The notes: a model not told the origin generated them from the sequence alone. DNA of 64,000 bases from Sphingobacterium sp. SGR-19 (GCF_011043555.1 NZ_JAAKGS010000001.1:186001-250000); one strand, 5' to 3'; counted from the first letter of the stretch, positions 36,485 through 47,270 are shown. Made by a program: numbers and translations.

Positions 36485-38167
36485 ATGGCAGATAATGTTT
36501 ATGATGCAATTGTCATCGGATCAGGCATCAGTGGTGGTTGGGCTGCAAAAGAACTTACGGAGAAGGGGCTGAAAACCATCATGCTGGAACGCGGAAGAAA
36601 CGTTGAGCATATAAAAGACTACCACGCGAATAAAAATACTTGGGAATATCCACATAGAGGAGGGCGTACCAAGCAAATGGAAGAAGATTATCCCGTATTG
36701 AAACGAGATTATCCATTGAATGAAAAAAATCTTGACTTTTGGGTAAACGAAAAAGAGAGTCCCTATACGGAAGTTAAGCGGTTTGACTGGTATCGTGGTT
36801 ATCATGTAGGAGGACGTTCTCTTATGTGGGGACGTCAAAGCTATCGTTTTTCTGATCTAGATTTTGAGGCAAATGTAAAAGACGGGCATGGTACAGATTG
36901 GCCTATTCGGTATGCTGATATCGCGCCATGGTATAGCTATGCGGAGAAATGGGCAGGTATTTCCGGTAACCGCGACGGTTTAGATGTATTGCCAGATGGT
37001 GATTTCCTGCCTCCCATGGATTTTAATGTTGTTGAGAAAGACCTAGCTGCTCGTTTACAAAAGGAATATGGTGGTAAACGCCATTTTATTATGGGACGTA
37101 CGGCTAATATCACCAAACCTCATACCGGTCGTGTTAATTGCCAATATCAAAATCAGTGTTGGTTAGGATGTAATTTCGGCGCTTATTTCAGTACACAATC
37201 TTCTACATTGCCACCGGCTATGGCAACGGGTAACTTAACACTTCGTCCGTTCTCTATCGTAACACGTATTCTATATGATAAGGATACTCAAAAGGCGACG
37301 GGAGTAGAGATTGTTGATGCCGAGACTAATAAAACGTATGAATTCCATGCAAAAGTGATCTTCGTATGTGCTTCGGCATTTAATTCAACGTGGGTATTGA
37401 TGAATTCAGCTACCGACGTTTGGGAAGGCGGTTTAGGCAGTAGCTCAGGCGAACTTGGCCACAACGCAATGGATCACCATTTCCGCTGTGGAGCTAGCGG
37501 AACTGTGGAAGGCTATGAGGACAAATATATTTTTGGACGACGTCCGACGGGATTATACGTACCTCGTTTTGTGAATGTACCTGGTGATGATAAAAAACGG
37601 GATTATGTTCGTGGATTCGGTTATCAAGGAGCTGCTAGCCGAGGAAGATGGTCCGGTGAGATTGCCGAAATGAGTGTTGGTGGCGATTGGAAAGATGCGA
37701 TGCTGGAACCAGGTAACTGGAGTATTGGCTTCGGTGCGTTTGGAGAGATATTGCCGTATCACGAGAATAGAATCTTCCTGGATAAGGATAAGAAAGATAA
37801 GTGGGGATTACCGGTATTGGCAATGGATATGGAAATCAAGGAAAACGAGTTAAAAATGCGTCCGGATATGATGGAGGAGATGAAAGAGATGCTGGAGAAA
37901 GTCGGTGTTAAAAATGTTAGGACTTATGATAACACCTATGGCTTTGGTCAAGGAATTCACGAAATGGGAACGGCCCGTATGGGAACAGACCCTAAAAATT
38001 CTGTGTTAAACAAGCATAATCAGGTTTGGGATGCGAAGAATGTATTCGTAACGGACGGTGCGGCAATGACATCAGGTGCTTGTGTGAACCCATCATTGAC
38101 TTATATGGCTTTAACGGCGCGTGCTGTGGATTTTGCCGTTAACGAGCTTAAAAAAGGAAATCTATAA
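36485..38167 (+). CDS. GMC-family FAD-dependent oxidoreductase
   Basis: A 560-residue enzyme. The FAD-binding motif VIGSGISGGWAAKEL is at residues 10-24, followed by TIMLERGR. GGRSLMWGRQSYR, CQYQNQCWLGCNFGAY and the C-terminal HEMGTARMGTDPKNSVLNKH with DGAAMTSGACVNPSLT are typical of the gluconate-2-dehydrogenase/glucoside-3-dehydrogenase branch. No signal peptide is seen, so export would be with its partner: the subunit-3-type gene in this operon has a twin-arginine leader. Oxidation of a sugar hydroxyl, possibly at C3, is the inferred reaction. Confidence 0.9.
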   Translation: MADNVYDAIVIGSGISGGWAAKELTEKGLKTIMLERGRNVEHIKDYHANKNTWEYPHRGGRTKQMEEDYPVLKRDYPLNEKNLDFWVNEKESPYTEVKRFDWYRGYHVGGRSLMWGRQSYRFSDLDFEANVKDGHGTDWPIRYADIAPWYSYAEKWAGISGNRDGLDVLPDGDFLPPMDFNVVEKDLAARLQKEYGGKRHFIMGRTANITKPHTGRVNCQYQNQCWLGCNFGAYFSTQSSTLPPAMATGNLTLRPFSIVTRILYDKDTQKATGVEIVDAETNKTYEFHAKVIFVCASAFNSTWVLMNSATDVWEGGLGSSSGELGHNAMDHHFRCGASGTVEGYEDKYIFGRRPTGLYVPRFVNVPGDDKKRDYVRGFGYQGAASRGRWSGEIAEMSVGGDWKDAMLEPGNWSIGFGAFGEILPYHENRIFLDKDKKDKWGLPVLAMDMEIKENELKMRPDMMEEMKEMLEKVGVKNVRTYDNTYGFGQGIHEMGTARMGTDPKNSVLNKHNQVWDAKNVFVTDGAAMTSGACVNPSLTYMALTARAVDFAVNELKKGNL

Positions 38168-38187
38168 CAGGCTTAATGTAATAAATT

Positions 38188-39615
38188 ATGATAGCAACAA
38201 ATAGTTCAAGGAGGAATTTTATAAAGAACGCTGCCTTAGCTGCAGCGGGCTTTATGATCGTTCCCCGTCATGTACTCGGCGGAAAAGGATTTGTAGCCCC
38301 AAGCGATAAATTATCTATCGCTGGAATAGGTGTCGGAGGCAAAGGTTACGGTGACATTATGTCTTTTCACAAAAGTGGGAAAGCAGAGATCGCTTTTTTA
38401 TGTGATGTAGACGACCGTCGTGCGGCCGGAGCGGTGAAAAACTTCCCGAAAGCGAAATATTATAGAGATTATCGGGAGATGTTGGACAACGAACACAAAC
38501 ATATAGATGCTGTTTCTATTTCTTCTCCAGACCATAATCATGCTATACAGACTTTAGCTGCAATGCAATTGGGGAAGCATGTATATGTACAAAAGCCCTT
38601 GACACATGATGTTTGGGAAGCGCGTGTGTTAACAGATGCTGCAAAGAAATATAAGGTCGTGACACAAATGGGAAACCAAGGAGCTTCCAACGATGGCCCT
38701 CGGGAAATCAGGGAATGGTATGAGGCAGGTCTGATAGGCGATGTGCATACCATTTACTGTTGGACCGACAGACCGGTATGGCCTTCAGGGATTCCATGGC
38801 CAACCCAAACTGCACCTGTGCCAAACGAGCTGGATTGGGATCTTTGGTTAGGAACGGCTCCGTATAAAGATTATATCGAAAAACTGGTGCCATTCAATTG
38901 GCGTGGTTGGTGGGATTACGGAACGGGCGCATTAGGCGATATGGGATGCCATCTTTTGGAAGTACCTTTTAGTACGTTAAATCTTCAATACGTACAGGAT
39001 GTACAGGCTACCGTAGGTACAATTTATGTGGACGAATTTAAACGGGGTTATTTCCCTGAAAGCTGCCCGCCGTCGAGCCACGTTACGATGACTTTCCCCA
39101 AAACCGAAAAAACAAGTGGACCAGTTACCTTGCATTGGATGGATGGCGGTATACAACCCGCTCGTCCAGACGAATTGGAACCTAATGAAGTTTTCGGTGA
39201 TGGCGGTAATGGTATTTTATTTGTCGGCACAAAAGGAAAATTATTGGCTGATACCTATGGCGATAACGCTCGATTGCTTCCTACTACCCGTAAAGAAAGT
39301 GTAGAACAGAAATACGCACGTGTTCCGGGTAAAGCAAGTGGTCACTATGCACAGTGGGTAGAAGCTTGTATCGCCGGATATGGAAATATGGAAGTCAGCG
39401 CACCGTTTGAGATTTCAGGTCCGCTTACCGAGGCTATTCTCATGGCGAATTTAGCAATCCGTGGTGCGGATCTCCAGGTAGATAATAAGTTCCCGGGCAG
39501 GAACCTCAAGTTATTATGGGACAAGGACGAAATGAAGGTAACCAACTTTGACATCGTAAATCAGTTTGTGAAACGGGAATATCGTCAAGGATGGGATATA
39601 AATTATAGTATTTAA
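38188..39615 (+). CDS. Exported Gfo/Idh/MocA-family oxidoreductase (second of operon)
   Basis: A 475-residue protein with a clear Tat signal (SSRRNFIKNAALAAAGFMIVP). Cofactor motif IAGIGVGGKGYGD near residues 44-56; VQKPLTHDVWEA replaces the usual EKP with QKP; QMGNQGASNDGPREIREWYEAG and DWDLWLGTAPYKDY are typical of the large Bacteroidota/Planctomycete branch; GALGDMGCHLLEVPFSTL follows. It is only distantly similar to the first Gfo/Idh/MocA protein of the operon. A role on a glycoside or keto-glycoside in the periplasm is inferred. Confidence 0.88.
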   Translation: MIATNSSRRNFIKNAALAAAGFMIVPRHVLGGKGFVAPSDKLSIAGIGVGGKGYGDIMSFHKSGKAEIAFLCDVDDRRAAGAVKNFPKAKYYRDYREMLDNEHKHIDAVSISSPDHNHAIQTLAAMQLGKHVYVQKPLTHDVWEARVLTDAAKKYKVVTQMGNQGASNDGPREIREWYEAGLIGDVHTIYCWTDRPVWPSGIPWPTQTAPVPNELDWDLWLGTAPYKDYIEKLVPFNWRGWWDYGTGALGDMGCHLLEVPFSTLNLQYVQDVQATVGTIYVDEFKRGYFPESCPPSSHVTMTFPKTEKTSGPVTLHWMDGGIQPARPDELEPNEVFGDGGNGILFVGTKGKLLADTYGDNARLLPTTRKESVEQKYARVPGKASGHYAQWVEACIAGYGNMEVSAPFEISGPLTEAILMANLAIRGADLQVDNKFPGRNLKLLWDKDEMKVTNFDIVNQFVKREYRQGWDINYSI

Positions 39616-39625
39616 TCTTAAGAAA

Positions 39626-40255
39626 ATGAATAGAAGAGAAGCGATTCAACGTGTAGCGATGCTTATCGGTGGCTCTGTTATAGGAGCTAACTTATTCTTA
39701 GAAGGATGTACAAGACCCGCCTCTAAGGATGTCGCGGTATTGTTCGAAAAAGATAAGATGAATTTTTTAGGTGATCTTGCTGAAGCAATTTTACCTAAAA
39801 CGTCAACACCCGGTGCCAAGGAAGCTGGTGTGGGCGAATTTATTCCAGTAATGATCCGTGACTGTTACGATCCACAAGATCAGAAAGCGTTCCTAGAAGG
39901 TTTAGATGGTGTAGACGATAGAGCGAAAAAGGAATTTGGTAAAAAATTCCAAGAGCTATCAAAAGAGGAACAATTGCAGTATGTCAATATGTTTGATAAA
40001 GAAGCCAAAGAATTTCAAAAAGAAAGAGGCGATAAGCAAAAGAAATTGAACGAAGACGCTGAAAAAAGTGGAAAGAATGCAAACGAAGTTGAACAGCTTC
40101 CAAACCATTTCTTTCACATGTTAAAACAATTAACATTGACGGGATTCTTTACTTCAGAAGTCGGCATGACGAAGGCACTACGTTACGTTAAAATTCCAGG
40201 AAAATACGATGGCAACTTTCCTTACAAAAAAGGGGACAGAGCATTTGCGTCATAA
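39626..40255 (+). CDS. Gluconate 2-dehydrogenase subunit 3-family protein
   Basis: A 209-residue small subunit. The N-terminus has a twin-arginine-like start (MNRREAIQRVAMLIGG) and a possible lipobox LEGC (C28). The core FLGDLAEAILPKTSTPGAKEAGVGEFIPVMIRDCY, seen as DLAEAILPKTSTPGAKEAG and FIPVMIRDCY, is the family signature. Between residues 90 and 155 there is a charged, Lys/Glu-rich insert. It should form the escort and membrane-targeting partner of the GMC subunit encoded two genes upstream. No cytochrome c subunit gene is present nearby. The operon ends here. Confidence 0.9.
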   Translation: MNRREAIQRVAMLIGGSVIGANLFLEGCTRPASKDVAVLFEKDKMNFLGDLAEAILPKTSTPGAKEAGVGEFIPVMIRDCYDPQDQKAFLEGLDGVDDRAKKEFGKKFQELSKEEQLQYVNMFDKEAKEFQKERGDKQKKLNEDAEKSGKNANEVEQLPNHFFHMLKQLTLTGFFTSEVGMTKALRYVKIPGKYDGNFPYKKGDRAFAS

Positions 40256-40293
40256 CAAAGTGTATTATCTATACAACTGTGGATTTACAAAGT

Positions 40294-40330
40294 ATCCAAA
40301 CAGGGTTAAACCTTGTTTGGATGTTTTTTT
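40294..40330 (+). terminator. Terminator of the GMC/Gfo operon
   Basis: ATCCAAACAGGG, loop TTAAA, CCTTGTTTGGAT: a 12-bp stem with one G-T pair, followed by a seven-T run. Confidence 0.9.
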
Positions 40331-40485
40331 ATAAATAGATGACTGTTGTTACAAATAAATGTTAAAATCAAGCAATAATGTAAAGAATTTGTTGTTATGT
40401 ATAAAACGTCAAAGTCAATATTTATATTTAATAATACGTTAAAAGTTTATTTGACTGGATTATACAAAACAAAAATTATTGATAT

Positions 40486-40752
40486 ATGAGTGTAGAAATT
40501 ATAGAAAAAGAGCGTATTGGTGAATATAAGATTGTTCCAGCTGAGGTCGATAATACGGCTGTATTGTATGACAAGTTACGCTCGGCACAGCGTTTGGGAA
40601 ATGAATTTAAGTCTAAAACAACCATTGTATTTCAAACAGAGGATGGTTCAAAGCGTGTCGAGACGACAGTTTGGTCATTGACCGAACGATATATCCAAAT
40701 AAAAAATGGGATCCTTATCCCTTTAAAATCAATTATCAAGGTCGACTTTTAG
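40486..40752 (+). CDS. Small conserved-type protein of unknown function
   Basis: An 88-residue soluble protein that I recognise only as the sort of short single-domain protein common in Sphingobacteria. It has a beta-rich C-terminal half (TTIVFQTEDGSKRVETTVWSL, then ITERYIQIKNG-like YIQIKNGILIPLKSIIKVDF), which suggests a small barrel. It has no signal peptide. It stands alone, with its own terminator 10 bp after the stop. The 155 bp upstream are AT-rich without a clear promoter box. Confidence 0.7.
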   Translation: MSVEIIEKERIGEYKIVPAEVDNTAVLYDKLRSAQRLGNEFKSKTTIVFQTEDGSKRVETTVWSLTERYIQIKNGILIPLKSIIKVDF

Positions 40753-40762
40753 AAAAAATAAA

Positions 40763-40806
40763 CGATCGGCAGAAACCTACGATCTGCCGATCGATATTTT
40801 TATTTT
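40763..40806 (+). terminator. Terminator of the 88-residue protein gene
   Basis: CGATCGGCAGA and TCTGCCGATCG form a perfect 11-bp stem around a 9-nt loop, followed by ATATTTTTATTTT. The 240 bp after it, up to the next gene, hold nothing I can assign. Confidence 0.85.
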
Positions 40807-41045
40807 AACCTCGTTTTCTTTCTAATACAATATTTTGCCCTACTTTTTCGCCAAATATTATTTCGTAAAATGATTAATTCGTTTGTAGTCAATATATTGT
40901 GTATTTTATATGAACCTAATGTTTAGGAAATGATGAAGGGATATTGAAAAGGAAACCCTCTAATGCCAAATTTTATTTTGTTTTTAATCTATAAATAATA
41001 TATGATCTTGTTTATCAATATTGTACATATGTTTATAGAAATAAA

Positions 41046-41291
41046 TCATTCATATCTTTCATAGGCACCGACAAAGGCTTTACGCATCTGTTTAAATTGT
41101 GTAATTACTTGATTGATAAATTCCTCGTCTAAAAGTTCAAATACGCCATTGACACCGCCGATAACATCCGTTTCCGCTAATTTATAAGATTGCTCAAGAA
41201 CACCCTGTTCGAACTTGATAATGAACTTCTGGTTCATTGAAAAAATCGTTATTTTGCAATCAGGATGGGGGAGTTCTGCAACTGTTCTCAT
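41046..41291 (-). CDS. Small conserved-type protein of unknown function
   Basis: An 81-residue protein, MRTVAELPHPDCKITIFSMN..., with a beta-strand-rich N-terminus and a helical C-terminus ending FKQMRKAFVGAYERYE. I do not recognise a family beyond its general resemblance to short Bacteroidota proteins of unknown role. A longer reading frame begins 33 bp upstream, but that start would fall inside the gdhA terminator hairpin, so the ATG at codon 12 of that frame is chosen. It may be expressed by read-through from gdhA. Confidence 0.65.
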   Translation of the reverse strand: MRTVAELPHPDCKITIFSMNQKFIIKFEQGVLEQSYKLAETDVIGGVNGVFELLDEEFINQVITQFKQMRKAFVGAYERYE

Positions 41292-41314
41292 ATAATAAAA
41301 AATTAGATAAAAAT

Positions 41315-41344
41315 AAAGCTCCACAATCTATATTGTGGAGCTTT
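41315..41344 (-). terminator. Terminator of gdhA
   Basis: A perfect 13-bp stem (AAAGCTCCACAAT / ATTGTGGAGCTTT) with a 4-nt loop. On the minus strand it is followed by TTATTTTTATC. It lies 22 bp after the gdhA stop. Confidence 0.85.
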
Positions 41345-41366
41345 CGAATTTACGCGAAATTGAGGA

Positions 41367-42943
<1,577 letters not shown>

Positions 42944-42992
42944 TATAAGTAAAAACGGCTTTTGAGACAATCAAAAGCCGTTTTTACTTATA
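42944..42992 (-). terminator. Terminator of the cys operon
   Basis: An unusually long perfect stem: 22 bp (from TATAAGTAAAAACGG to CTTTTGA and its complement) with a GACAA loop. Either strand gives a T-run within the stem. It lies 15 bp after the cysN stop. Confidence 0.9.
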
Positions 42993-43006
42993 ATATTTAT
43001 TTTAAA

Positions 43007-44251
43007 TTATGCCACATTTTCAATCATAACAGCACCTACTGTCAAATTCGTTCTAGGATCAATTAATATGGCTTGCGAATTTTCGGGGAAATCCTGATGG
43101 AGATCAAATACAACTTCGTCAGCGGCTTTGATTCCAATTTTACCAATATCATTTAACCGAATATCTTCATCATATTGTTTTTCCTGCGTATTGACATCAT
43201 ATTTATACAAAATCTCCGTCACCTTAACTTTGGTAAGTGTACTATGATTTTGTAGTAAATACACCTGATTCGTATCCAATGATTTATTATCGAACCAACA
43301 AATATTAGCCTCAAAATTTCTTTCTGCTAATGCTGGATGGCTAGCTGACACCAGAATATCGCCTCGTGAAATATCGATATCATCTGTTAGATGAACAATA
43401 ACGGATTGTCCGTTTGGTGCATGATCTAACTGTTGTTCGGCCAGTTCAATACTTTCTACCGCACTTCTTACACCACTTGGCAATACAATAACCTCCTCTC
43501 CCTTCTGTAAGCCATCACCTAAGACACGTCCAGCATACCCTCTATAGTCGTGCAAATCCTCTGTCTGTGGACGTACCACCCACTGTACTGAAAGACGCCA
43601 CGGCTGTAGCTTTTTATCCTCTATGTTGACTGTTTCCAGATAATCTAATAATGAAGATCCAGTATACCAAGGTGTTCTTTCTGAGCGATGTACTATATTA
43701 TCCCCCTTTAAAGCAGAAACAGGAATAAAGTCAATATTTTCAAGTCCCAATCGTTCTGCCAAAGCCAAATAATCAGCTTTGATCTTTTCATAAACAAATG
43801 GATCAAATCCAACCATGTCCATTTTATTGACACAAACAAGCACTTTCTTCAATGACAATAATTTTGCTAAAAATGAGTGACGTTTAGTTTGCTCAATAAC
43901 CCCTTTGCGTGCATCAATTAAAATGATAATCAATTCCGAATTTGACGCGCCAGTCACCATATTACGTGTATACTGGATGTGTCCGGGGGCATCTGCGATA
44001 ATGAATTTCCTCTTTTCTGTTTGAAAGTATTTATATGCTACATCAATGGTAATACCTTGTTCCCGCTCGGCTTTTAGACCATCGGTCAATATAGCTAGGT
44101 CAACGGTTCCATCGTTGTTTTTACGATTAGCCTTTGTTATCGCTTCTAATTGATCGTCTAAAATTGAGTTTGTATCATATAGTAAGCGTCCGATTAGGGT
44201 GCTTTTACCGTCATCTACAGAGCCTGCTGTTATAAATTTCAGTATGTTCAT
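43007..44251 (-). CDS. cysN: Sulfate adenylyltransferase subunit 1 (GTPase)
   Basis: A 414-residue EF-Tu-like GTPase that drives APS formation with CysD. The G domain carries GSVDDGKSTLIGRLLYD at residues 10-26, DAPGHIQY and NKMD; two beta-barrel domains follow from about residue 220. There is no C-terminal APS kinase domain and no cysC in the operon, which agrees with the direct APS-reductase route encoded upstream. It is last in the operon. Confidence 0.95.
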   Translation of the reverse strand: MNILKFITAGSVDDGKSTLIGRLLYDTNSILDDQLEAITKANRKNNDGTVDLAILTDGLKAEREQGITIDVAYKYFQTEKRKFIIADAPGHIQYTRNMVTGASNSELIIILIDARKGVIEQTKRHSFLAKLLSLKKVLVCVNKMDMVGFDPFVYEKIKADYLALAERLGLENIDFIPVSALKGDNIVHRSERTPWYTGSSLLDYLETVNIEDKKLQPWRLSVQWVVRPQTEDLHDYRGYAGRVLGDGLQKGEEVIVLPSGVRSAVESIELAEQQLDHAPNGQSVIVHLTDDIDISRGDILVSASHPALAERNFEANICWFDNKSLDTNQVYLLQNHSTLTKVKVTEILYKYDVNTQEKQYDEDIRLNDIGKIGIKAADEVVFDLHQDFPENSQAILIDPRTNLTVGAVMIENVA

Positions 44252-44286
44252 TTTTCAATATTCTTTATTCCTTATTCCCTTATCGG

Positions 44287-45177
44287 TTAAAAATATCCTT
44301 GTTTTTTACGCTCTTCCATCGCGGCTTCAGAAACTTTGTCGTCCATCCGCGCTCCTCTTTCGCTGACGGTCGAAGCTTTAATTTCTGCGATGATGTCGTC
44401 AAGTTCAATCGCAACCGAATCTACTGCTGCTGTACAGGTCATGTCGCCTACGGTTCTGAAACGCACCGATTTATGCTCAACGATATCTTCTCCGTCGATA
44501 TGTAAAAATGGTGCTGCCGCCATCCATTGTCCGTTTCGTAACACCACATCACGTTCATGGCTGAAGTATATCGAAGGCAACGCTATATTCTCCCGTTTGA
44601 TATAGTTCCAAACATCCAGTTCTGTCCAATTCGAGATAGGAAATACCCTTACATTTTCACCCTTATGGATTTTTCCATTTAAGATGTTCCAAAGTTCCGG
44701 ACGTTGGCGTTTTGGATCCCATTGACCAAACTCATCACGTACGGAAAAAATACGTTCTTTTGCCCTAGCTTTTTCCTCGTCTCTCCGAGCCCCTCCTATA
44801 CAGGCGTCAAAGCCGTACTTTTCGATGGTATCCAAAAGTGTCACAGTTTGCAATGCATTACGGCTGGCATTTTTTCCTTTTTGTTCGACTGCTTTTCCTT
44901 GATCGATGCTTTCCTGTACTAATCCAACAATGAGTTTCTCTCCTAGCTGCTCGACCAACCAATCTCTAAATTCAATCGTCTCTGGAAAATTGTGTCCAGT
45001 GTCGATATGCACCAATGGAAAAGGAAATTTGCCCGGGCGAAATGCTTTCTTCGCTAAATGCACCAACGTTATCGAATCTTTGCCTCCTGAAAACAAAAGC
45101 GCAGGATTCTCGAATTGGCCCGCTACCTCACGCAGGATATATATCGCCTCCGCTTCTAAATGATCTAAATAATCCAT
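44287..45177 (-). CDS. cysD: Sulfate adenylyltransferase subunit 2
   Basis: A 296-residue ATP-pyrophosphatase-type enzyme forming APS from sulfate and ATP. The PP-loop is LLFSGGKDSITL; LVHIDTGHNFPET, GARRDEEKARAKERIFSVRD and DVWNYIKRENIALPSIYFSHERDV follow. The ATG giving MDYLDHLEAEAIYILREVA matches where CysD proteins usually begin. An in-frame ATG at 45219 and a GTG at 45228 would add 14 to 17 residues and overlap the cysH stop; they cannot be excluded. Confidence 0.94.
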   Translation of the reverse strand: MDYLDHLEAEAIYILREVAGQFENPALLFSGGKDSITLVHLAKKAFRPGKFPFPLVHIDTGHNFPETIEFRDWLVEQLGEKLIVGLVQESIDQGKAVEQKGKNASRNALQTVTLLDTIEKYGFDACIGGARRDEEKARAKERIFSVRDEFGQWDPKRQRPELWNILNGKIHKGENVRVFPISNWTELDVWNYIKRENIALPSIYFSHERDVVLRNGQWMAAAPFLHIDGEDIVEHKSVRFRTVGDMTCTAAVDSVAIELDDIIAEIKASTVSERGARMDDKVSEAAMEERKKQGYF

Positions 45178-45205
45178 CTTCTGTTTATAATCTATTGTCT
45201 CTTCT

Positions 45206-45901
45206 TTATTGTGTAACATGTAGACCACATTCTTTTTTACTTTTATCTTCCCACCACCATCTGCCGGCGCGGAAGTCCTCTCCTTCGCGTATCGCCCGCG
45301 TACAAGGTTGGCAGCCTATACTCGGAAAACCTTTGTCATGTAATGGATTATAAGGTATCCCATTTTTTTTCAAAAAAAGCTCTACTTCTTCTAATGTCCA
45401 GTGAAACAAAGGGTGTATTTTAATAATATTGTTTGCGGCATCCAACTCTATATTTTCCATATCTTCTCGATTAGCCGACTGTTCGGCTCGGATGCCTGTA
45501 ATCCAAATCTGAAATCCTTGTATCGCACGGCGTAAAGGCTCTATTTTACGGATATAGCAACATTCCTTCCTATTTTCCACCGATTCGTAGAAGCTTGATG
45601 GTCCTTTTTTTGTAACCATTTGCTCCAGTGCTTCCGTATTCGGGTAGTAGGCTTTGATAGGAAGTTTATATTTTTCTAGGGTCCTGTTCCATACATAGTA
45701 TGTTTCTGGGAAAAGGCGTCCTGTTTCCAACGTGAAAAGAGAAATTTCTTTTCCGGATTGCGCAATCAAATGGGTTATAACTTGATCTTCTATACCAAAT
45801 GAAGTCGAAAAAACAGTTTTAGGACCATATTTTCGCTGCACATATTCAATAATTTCTGCAGCATTCAAGCCTTGTATTTCTTGCTTAATTTGTGCTATCA
45901 T
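45206..45901 (-). CDS. cysH: APS reductase (CysH, iron-sulfur type)
   Basis: A 231-residue enzyme reducing adenylyl sulfate to sulfite with thioredoxin. PP-loop-like FSTSFGIEDQVI; LFTLETGRLFPETY; then the four iron-sulfur cysteines as KECCYIRK and GCQPCTRA, and the catalytic Cys in the C-terminal KKECGLH. The CC...CxxC set marks the APS-using rather than PAPS-using type, consistent with the lack of an APS kinase. The gene overlaps the siroheme synthase gene by 17 bp. Confidence 0.94.
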   Translation of the reverse strand: MIAQIKQEIQGLNAAEIIEYVQRKYGPKTVFSTSFGIEDQVITHLIAQSGKEISLFTLETGRLFPETYYVWNRTLEKYKLPIKAYYPNTEALEQMVTKKGPSSFYESVENRKECCYIRKIEPLRRAIQGFQIWITGIRAEQSANREDMENIELDAANNIIKIHPLFHWTLEEVELFLKKNGIPYNPLHDKGFPSIGCQPCTRAIREGEDFRAGRWWWEDKSKKECGLHVTQ

Positions 45902-46478
45902 ACGATTTCTTAACTAAAACATCTTTTGTATGTGCATTTAAAGCACGTATCTTTTCTTGAAAATCACCTTTTAAATTATCCCTTAACTGACCCATTAATT
46001 CGAGTGTCTCGTCGATTTCTTCAGGAAGCAATTCGTTGAGAAACTCCTTAATCCGTTTTGCTATAGTAGGCGATTTCCCGTTAGTTGATATTCCGATTTT
46101 AAGATTACCCTTACAAACGACCGAACCCAAGTAAAAGTCGCAAAGAGAGGGTTTATCTGCCACATTCAATAAAATGTGGTGCTTGCTGGCCAGCTGACGA
46201 ATATTAGCGTTTAATACTGTATTGTTCGTTGCAAGGATAATTAAATCCACATTTTCAATATCACTTTCGTCAAATTCCCGTGCTGAAACTTCTATATTTC
46301 CCTTCCCTTGGATCAATTCGTGAACCTCGGTACTAACTTCTGCCGCGACGACATGTACTTTTGCTTGTGGCGAATTGGTTAAAATTGCCTGCAATTTTTC
46401 CAACCCTACATTGCCAGCTCCTACCAGTAAGGTCTGAATTTGGTGAAGTTTCACATATATAGGAAACAGTTCGTTCAT
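45885..46478 (-). CDS. Siroheme synthase, precorrin-2 dehydrogenase/ferrochelatase part
   Basis: A 197-residue protein equivalent to the N-terminal part of CysG (Met8p/SirC type). It oxidises precorrin-2 to sirohydrochlorin with NAD and may insert iron. NAD-binding start TLLVGAGNVGLEKLQAIL near residues 16-33; LIILATNNTVLNANIRQLA; LLNVADKPSLCDFYLGSVV; and GISTNGKSPTIAKRIKEFL. It supplies siroheme for the sulfite reductase of the same operon, with the methyltransferase gene 1 bp upstream. Confidence 0.93.
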   Translation of the reverse strand: MNELFPIYVKLHQIQTLLVGAGNVGLEKLQAILTNSPQAKVHVVAAEVSTEVHELIQGKGNIEVSAREFDESDIENVDLIILATNNTVLNANIRQLASKHHILLNVADKPSLCDFYLGSVVCKGNLKIGISTNGKSPTIAKRIKEFLNELLPEEIDETLELMGQLRDNLKGDFQEKIRALNAHTKDVLVKKSYDSTN

Positions 46479-46479
46479 T

Positions 46480-47244
46480 TTACACCGTAATTGATTGAAG
46501 CTCTTTCTTTATATTTTCAAACGCCTGATGTTTGGCAACGACTTCGCCCAAAACGATAATAGCAGGAACACCCACAAGGTTTCGCTCAGCTTCCGCTAAG
46601 ATATTATCTATCCGCCCTAGCGCAACACGTTCGTTGGGCAATGAGCCATTTTGAATAAGTGCTATAGGCAACTGGCCCTTGCCATGCTGTTGGTAAAAAT
46701 CTACGATTTGGGCCAATTTAGCATATCCCATAAGTACAATAACCGTAGCACTCGTATACACTGCCGATTTTAAATCATCCGAAAGTCGACCATCAGATGT
46801 GGAGCCAGTAATAACCCAAAAACTCTCACTTATTCCACGATATGTTAATGGAATCTGTTGCAAACCTGTTAAACCAACGGATGAAGATATCCCAGGTATA
46901 ACAGCGGTTGGGATATCGAACTGTCTAGCGTAATCTATCTCTTCTCCTCCTCGTCCAAATACAAATGGATCTCCTCCTTTTAAACGTACGACATGACCGT
47001 GGGTCAATGCGTAATCAACGAGAAGTTTATTGATATAATCTTGTGAAGTCGATATGCGTTCCGCCCGTTTACCTACATAAATCAATGTGCAAGATGGCTT
47101 GGCATAAGACAATAGTTCTTCATTCACCAAAGCATCATAGAGAATAACATCCGCGTCACGAATAGCTTTTATACCTTTTAGCGTAATCAGATCGGGATCC
47201 CCCGGTCCAGCTCCTACCAAAGTAATAAATGGTTTAATCTGCAT
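46480..47244 (-). CDS. cobA: Uroporphyrinogen-III C-methyltransferase
   Basis: A 254-residue SUMT that makes precorrin-2 by two SAM-dependent methylations. Landmarks: LVGAGPGDPDLITLKGIKAI, ADVILYDALV, VGKRA, RLKGGDPFVFGRGGEEI, VIPGISSSVGLTGLQQIPLTYRG, seen as PGISSSVG and IPLTYRG, and VLMGYAKL. Together with the downstream dehydrogenase/ferrochelatase it completes siroheme synthesis inside the sulfate assimilation operon. Confidence 0.95.
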   Translation of the reverse strand: MQIKPFITLVGAGPGDPDLITLKGIKAIRDADVILYDALVNEELLSYAKPSCTLIYVGKRAERISTSQDYINKLLVDYALTHGHVVRLKGGDPFVFGRGGEEIDYARQFDIPTAVIPGISSSVGLTGLQQIPLTYRGISESFWVITGSTSDGRLSDDLKSAVYTSATVIVLMGYAKLAQIVDFYQQHGKGQLPIALIQNGSLPNERVALGRIDNILAEAERNLVGVPAIIVLGEVVAKHQAFENIKKELQSITV

Positions 47245-47270
47245 TCCTTATTTCCCTCCTATTATATAAA

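Noticed and set aside
41292-41324. Longer start of the 81-residue protein
   Set aside because: The extra codons run into the gdhA terminator hairpin.
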